Made by a program: the position numbers and the translations under genes. This document shows positions 58,813-64,000 of a stretch of DNA of 64,000 nt, piece by piece. The stretch's first letter is position 1; every line of letters starts with the position of its first letter. The notes beneath the pieces were generated by a model that saw only the letters and a program-made list of their open reading frames with translations, ran no database searches and had not been told where the DNA came from. Source of the stretch: Oscheius onirici (Eukaryota > Nematoda > Chromadorea > Rhabditida > Rhabditidae); assembly GCA_932521025.1 (NCBI GenBank), contig OW051471.1, positions 8,246,001-8,310,000 of the forward strand, given 5' to 3'.

Positions 58813-59521
58813 TTATGCTCCACCGCGTCTGAAACGAGGCGCAGCTTTTCTTCTGGGTTTACTACCTGTTCGGAAAAACTCTATTTACAAGACGATAGAA
58901 GACGGCTTACGATGATTGAGACTATTGTGAAGAATTTTTTTACGCAACGTAGGAGTACGTTTTCCTCTCTTCCTCGAGAAACTAGCCGTGTTTCGAGTAT
59001 AACTCGTTCCGCCATCTACTTCTGGAGCTGGCGCAAATCCTCCAAGTACGGCCTCCTTGTTCTTCAGTTGATCGGGTTCTTTTCTAATTTCGGCCGAGTC
59101 TCTTTCTACAAGTGTCAGTTAACGTTGAGACAGTGGCATCGAATCTGGTGTTGTAGAGTCGTTCGTGAAGATAACCCTCAATGACCAGTTTTCGGACGAA
59201 TCTCAAGGCATCAGCTTCGGGCATTCCCGTTGCTCTTCCATAGAATCTTAGCTGCATATGACCAGTCGGACAGCCGTTTCGGCAGATTTCTTCGGCAGCT
59301 GGCCACGGTAGAGCTCCGAGAGGTATCTGGAAATAAAGTTTATAAAAACGAAACGAATTTAATGACCTGAGAGTAACGTTTTTCATTTTCGTTATAGCCT
59401 TCAAGATCAGCACGGCTTCTTCGGAAACGTCGAACAGCTTGAAACAGTTGGGATTTCCTCGCATCTTTTCACAGACGTCACACGGAGTGCTGCTGTTCCG
59501 GCATGTTTGAGCGTCGTACAC
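58813..59521 (-). pseudogene. orphan 3' fragment of a RecQ/BLM-type helicase gene (RQC domain and basic tail)
   Basis: The fragment begins at an acceptor (CTTTTCAG) at 59522. It reads a zinc-binding remnant (QTCRNSSTPCDVCEK), then the RQC winged-helix region (VTLRYLSELYRGQLPKK in one frame; QLRFYGRATGMPEADALRF and RKLVIEGYLHER in the next) and a basic C-terminal tail with nuclear-localisation character (SFSRKRGKRTPTLRKK, then KPRRKAAPRF after a clean splice), ending at TAA 58813-58815. The frame breaks by one base near 59265-59255 and again, in the compensating direction, near 59125. No helicase core lies upstream: the fold-back element and the anillin 3' end occupy that space. The most likely reading is a duplicated or translocated gene end in decay; sequence error cannot be excluded. 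Confidence 0.6.
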
Positions 59522-59640
59522 CTGAAAAGCTGGCAATGTTTTGAGAATGGGAGAAGGCAAAGACACTCTCCTACAAGTCTTTGTAGGTAAAAAAACAGAA
59601 ATAAAGTATTCCAGACAGTGTGAGCCAGGCTTGTTGATTT

Positions 59641-60051
59641 TGCGGCGCCGCGCCGCAGGATTCAGCGCCGGCCACAGAGGAATTGAGAAACAAAATAGGT
59701 TCTTGCATTTTTAAGTACTTTATACTCATTTTTTCGACTTCTAGGTCGTTTTAATCGATTCAGCGTGAAAAAAATACCCTAGAAAGGTATAAATTTGAGG
59801 AGAAAACATGGAGAAGTGAAAGAATGCAGTTTTTCAATCATTTTGCCTCTTTCTAAGGGATTTCTCTTCAATTTTCTGCCGGAGGAGACCTTTCTAGAAT
59901 ATTTTTCTACGCTGAATCGATTAAAACGACCTTGAAGCCGAAAAAATGAGTATAAAGCACGTAAAAATGCAAAAACCTATTTTGTTTCTCAATTCCTCTG
60001 CGGTGCGGCGCGCCTCTGCGGCCGGCGCTGAATCCTACGGCGCGGCGGGCC
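59641..60051. repeat. fold-back (long inverted repeat) element
   Basis: The left arm (59641-59790) and right arm (59888-60051) are inverted copies. Both carry, in order, a GC-rich end (GCCGCGCCGCAGGATTCAGC on the left, GCCGCGCCGTAGGATTCAGC on the reverse complement of the right), then CAGAGGAATTGAGAAACAAA, then TTTATACTCATTTTTTCG, then GGTCGTTTTAATCGATTCAG and finally TCTAGAAAGG or its near match. The arms are highly similar. The right arm has an extra GC-rich insertion of about 18 bases. The spacer is about 97 bases and has no gene. RNA or DNA from it would form a stem of about 150 bp. Confidence 0.85.
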
Positions 60052-60267
60052 TCTCCAAACGGTGAATCCATTCCTTCAAATTTTGTCAGAGTTACCAGAA
60101 GAAAAAAAAGGTAAGAAGATTCCAACAAAAATTGTATAAAGAACATGACTAATACTGAAACTATTCAATGCAAAGAAATATGACAAGACTGTGAACTTGG
60201 CTCAAAACGACATCAATGAGGGTTAGGGGTGCTTATAGAGATGGTTCTTGATTATTTGGTGAAATAT

Positions 60268-63200
60268 TTATGACCAGGAGCGGAGGAGGTCGACGGCGCT
60301 GTTGATGGCATCCAGCCAGGCGTTCATGTCTTCTTTCGTGTCGGCTGAGAGCAGTATTCTAAATCTTTTGGTCTTTGTTGAAAGAAAACACGAATTACCT
60401 GAACTTTTCCATCTCTTGAGGTTCAGTTTGATTGAGAGAGCCCTCGTGCTTCAGCGTCCATACATCGATGTGAAAAGGATGCAAATACTGGCCAGGTTCG
60501 CTGCTTTCCGAGGCGCCTTCATTGTCTCCAGCACAAGTCGTCAGATCGAGCACAACAATACATTTCTTATTCTGGGCTACGTCTTCAGGTTGACGCCAAA
60601 ACTTCATTCCACCGGCTTCGAGCACACACCAATATCTAACGCAGAAGAAAGATATACTTGATCAGAAGTAAGAAACACACCTAGTCCAGGAACCAAGACC
60701 TTCTTTAGCTCGATGGAAGAGCGACAGGAATCCGGAATGATTTCCTGTAGTTAGACGAGTCGCCAATTTTTTTATTTTGATCGAAGCATGGCCTTCCAGT
60801 GGATACGAGACATCTGACAGAGGCAGTCTCTTCTTTCCATTCGGGATACTGATGTCCAAGGGAAGTTGTCCAACTCGCAGGAATGAGCAATCACCTCGTC
60901 CGGAATGACTGGAGACGTGACGGTATGTGCCTTTGTGCTTCGTTGTCGACGATCCTTTCAGTCCAAATTTTTCCTCATGTGTATAATGACCACGAATAGT
61001 ACGCTAAATACAAATTCAAAAAGAGAAACGATCTGAAACGCACAAATGAGTAAACATCAAGGAAAGCCGTGAAATCTCTAGGAAGGTTTTTGAGCTGCAT
61101 AGCAGAAGCCAGTTCGATGAATCCTCTTTTGACAGCGTCTTCGCTCGAAATGATAGCGCTGTGAAGGACTTGCTCTCCGCTACGAAGAATGATGCAGAAG
61201 TAAAATACTTCCTCCGAGCGATAATGGGAATGGCTGTCAACGAAGTCGCGATTGAGCTCTACGATTATATTGGAAAGCGTTAAACTGCCAAAAGGCCCAT
61301 TTTTTCTGAAGATGCTATGAAATGGTAAAATGTGGAAACGTACAAAGACAGTTCTTTGCTGTTGAGTAGTTCAAGTTCCTCTTCGGCTGCGCGACACAGC
61401 TCCGACTCGATAAGAATAGCCCATTGAGCTGTAGCTTCCTCGTGACTTCCACGGAACTGGGCCTTGTTTCTGCACAACTGCAATGCCTTCAAAGCCTGCT
61501 TACTCTTCGTCTTCTGAGCATAAATAACGTTCTCGAGACGTTTCTGAAAATGTTCTCGTTATTCAAATGCTGTTGATGGTGTGTCAACAACAGCAAACCT
61601 TTAACTAGGTTATGCTTTACCACGTATCGCTAACAATACCCAATGTCTCAGTTGAGGGCTATCGGGTAGATCAAGTGTGGATTGTACTTCTAACATAGTG
61701 AACAAAAACTCGCTTTACGATCACTGATGCCCATCTCCGACTTATTAGACAAGTCTTCGGAAGAAGTTTGTGGAGGAGAAAGGACGCAGCCCATCGACAG
61801 ATCAATTTTTTCGGCAGAAGAGACCGACGATTTCTCTTGGCGAGTTCTTTGCCGATAGAAAGAAAGTGTGTATTGAAGCCCTGAACCAAACACGTTAGAA
61901 AGAAGTAGGTGACAGACATTACCTTTTCCAGAAGCGGATCTCTCAACATGCGAAATAGGACTAGTCGTCTGGCCGGATAAAGGAGAATGGTAGTCTTTAG
62001 GGGAAGCCTAGAGCAAAAAAATTTTTCAATCAAGTAAACAACATACTCCTCGCGAAGGGGTTTGACCCGGAGTGCCTGTCATGAAGTCAAAAGCTTCGTC
62101 GATCGCCTTGGAATAGTTCGACTCACTGCAGTTGTCTTCATCCAAATTATCGAGCGGTCCATCGTTTTTGGAATCTGGTGACGAATCCAACGCAGGAGAA
62201 CAAATAGACGGAGAACGCAGGTCGGCAGGAGCAGCGAGTTCACAACGAGGGCTCTTGGCGACTGGAGAAGAATTTACCGAGCGCTGGAACATCATTGGAT
62301 CAACATTTTTTTCGTCCCGATTTGTCCTACATAGTCTCGGCCACAACCGTCCGCTACTACAACGCAACGAATGTGTAAGATTAGTAATCATGCTCAAGGT
62401 ATGCGATTTCATTTGAGCAAGGCGGATTAGTCTTTCGAAAGGACATTCAAACGGAAGACGCAACCGCATGGATAGTCTGTTGACCCCTTCCCACTGCATG
62501 AGCCATGATGAACGACCTTACCTCGGCCTTCATGCCCGTAGACTCGGTCTGGCGAGACTGCTCTCCTGATTTTACTTTTCTCGGATTCAACGACTCTCTT
62601 CTCTTCATGGCTGCTTGAATGAGAGCTTCTTTTGTGTCATCTGGATGGAGTGGGGTTCCAGTCATCGAGGAAACCTGAATAGGCCCAAATATTGATAAAG
62701 AAGAAGCAGTACCTCCCATCGTTCTTTCAGACTTTTGATGTTAGTGGGACAGACGTCAGGACGAGTTGGCTGGCCGGGCACAGCTCCTACGACCACTGGA
62801 ACATTCGTAGACGCCTTCCAGAGAGCTTTGTGTGGTGTTGTTGGCTTAGAAGAAGTCGTGGTGGCTCCAGGCTGTTTTGGCATCGGCGGATTTTTGACTG
62901 GCGTTTCTCTGATCCTCTCCTCCAACACTGGCAGAATTTTCTTGGTTGCGGCATTCTCGAGGGCCACTGTACGAATAGGCGAATAGTCTACGAATTCTTC
63001 ATATTCCGCGGTCATTTCGGCAAAAATTCTTCTACGAACGAGCGTGCCTTCCGACTGAATCAGTGTTCTTCGAATCAAAAACGAGTTACCGAACCTTGGG
63101 AGGAGAATCTATGTCCCGTTCTGGAGTCTCTGGCGTCGAAAGACATTCTGCTGACCAAGTGACCTTCTTTGCGACATTTTGAGCTGAAAAGTTGTTGATT

Positions 63201-63360
63201 CAAAATTGTTATGAAGAACAAACCTGGGGATTCCTTCTCGTCTTCGGCTTCCAGCTCTTCCTTGCGCTGTCTGGCCCTCTCCATGATAGCCTAAAACTAC
63301 TCATTTTGTCGGAAAGAATAAAAACGTTACCTTTGTAACATTGTCGTCGTCGTCGCTCAT
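60268..63360 (-). CDS. anillin homologue
   Basis: About 14-15 exons run from ATG 63360 to TAA 60268-60270. The N-terminus is MSDDDD then MERARQRKEELEAE, like the start of anillins. The middle is Ser/Pro-rich and disordered (TPLHPDDTKEALIQAAMKRR, FMTGTPGQTPSRG). The C-terminal half is the anillin homology region: QKTKSKQALKALQLCRNKAQ, SNIIVELNRDF, EVFYFCIILRSGEQVLHS and GLKGSSTTKHKGTYRHVSSH. The PH domain at the end has SGFLSLFHRAKEGLGSW, YWCVLEAGGMKFWRQPED and the final helix DMNAWLDAINSAVDLL. Anillin scaffolds RhoA, septins and actomyosin at the cleavage furrow and in germline bridges. The exon near 62400-62350 is not fully resolved, and one junction near 61695 needs a 29-base intron. An acceptor TTTCAG lies about 23 bases before the ATG. 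Confidence 0.88.
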
Positions 63361-63381
63361 TTTTGGAGAACCGACAGACCC

Positions 63382-63388
63382 TCTGAAA
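63382..63388 (-). promoter_or_regulatory. candidate trans-splice acceptor of the anillin gene
   Basis: The minus strand reads TGTTTCAG followed by AGGGTCTGTCGGTTCTCC and the ATG at 63360, the short spacing expected of a spliced-leader site. No upstream coding exon is seen. Confidence 0.4.
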
Positions 63389-64000
63389 CAAGCAAATAGA
63401 ATGGCTAGACAACACTTTGTAGTAAAAAAATTCAGCAAAAAGTGGGCCAAATGGGAAATTTTGTGAGAAAACGACAAAGAAGAACAGCCGTCCTCAAATT
63501 TCAAAAGCCTTTTCGTCGGTGTAATTCGTCACGAGACCTTCTGACAGTAAAATATCGCGGGTATTCAAAAAAGCAAAACTTTTTTTTTTTTTTGATTCTG
63601 GAAACACCAACGAAGAAAGGGCAAACTCACACATTTTACCCACTTTTTTGAAGCTTCTTGTCTAAAACAACATTATGATTCTCAACTGTGTAGATTGAAA
63701 ACGTTTGATTAGAGAATAGGGCCGCAACATACTTCCATTTTTGAACAGGCAAGAGTAACTATGTCCTATATACCACAGGAACGCACCTGTGGTCAAATGC
63801 GATAACTCTTAGTAAAACTCATGAAGAGAGGTTCAAGAGTCGAATTTTTGGTATTGACAATTTTTCTCATCGAGCTGTTGACTTGCGGAATTTGCTTGTG
63901 AAGAGTTTAGATGTAGAAGAACACAGATTGGAACGCAGGATAATTTCTTTGTTTTATTCAATTTTGTACACTATATAATTTGAACATATAAAACGTTTAT
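63389..64000. other. end of window, nothing recognised
   Basis: Frames at 63442-63651 (+) and on the minus strand show no motif. A run of T (63580-63592) is present. Confidence 0.5.

Overview
The window is nuclear DNA from a nematode, most likely a rhabditid (clade V). Genes are split by many short introns, mostly 36-60 bases, with TTTTCAG-type acceptors. Families present are expanded in or restricted to nematodes: Sre, Sra/Srab, Str/Srh-like and Srx-like chemoreceptors, ShKT-domain proteins, a CX-module-like membrane protein and a casein-kinase-1-like expansion member. All gene models below were built by hand by joining open exons in phase; there is no transcript evidence, so first exons and small introns are the least certain parts.

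Layout. 0.4-2.6 kb (-): secreted Cys-rich protein. 4.97-6.63 kb (-): F-box protein. 6.6-12.6 kb: no gene recognised. 12.6-14.1 kb (-): mucin-like secreted protein. 15.3-15.6 kb (-): 69-residue secreted peptide precursor. 19.3-21.1 kb (+): Sra/Srab-like receptor. 21.3-24.2 kb: ShKT island (a multi-ShKT gene, a broken duplicate and a divergent single-ShKT gene). 25.3-28.6 kb (+): alpha-type nicotinic receptor subunit, tail to tail with a CX-module-like gene (28.8-30.9 kb, -). 31.9-32.4 kb (+): Gly/Pro-rich secreted protein. 32.6-33.7 kb (-): class 3 lipase. 34.5-38.2 kb (-): two chemoreceptors. 38.3-40.4 kb (+): an intron-containing membrane glycoprotein whose layout resembles a class I envelope/fusion protein. 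40.5-45.1 kb: three related seven-helix receptors plus a decayed fourth copy. 45.74 kb: tRNA-Arg(ACG). 46.4-47.7 kb (-): CUB-like secreted protein. 48.8-50.7 kb (-): light-chain-type amino acid transporter. 51.1-55.9 kb (+): CK1-like pseudokinase carrying an RTE-type retrotransposon in its intron. 56.0-56.9 kb (-): coiled-coil protein. 57.4-58.0 kb (+): divergent histone H3. 58.8-59.5 kb (-): orphan 3' piece of a RecQ/BLM-type helicase gene. 59.64-60.05 kb: fold-back element. 60.3-63.4 kb (-): anillin.

The first 50 kb is a mosaic of environment-facing genes (chemosensation, secreted and cuticle-type proteins, ion channel, transporter). The last 13 kb is housekeeping or germline-like (kinase relative, H3, anillin) and also holds the repeats and the broken helicase piece. 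No operon is evident. The best candidates for something undescribed are the envelope-like gene at 38.3-40.4 kb, the H3 variant with a rewritten tail at 57.4 kb and the 69-residue peptide precursor at 15.3 kb.
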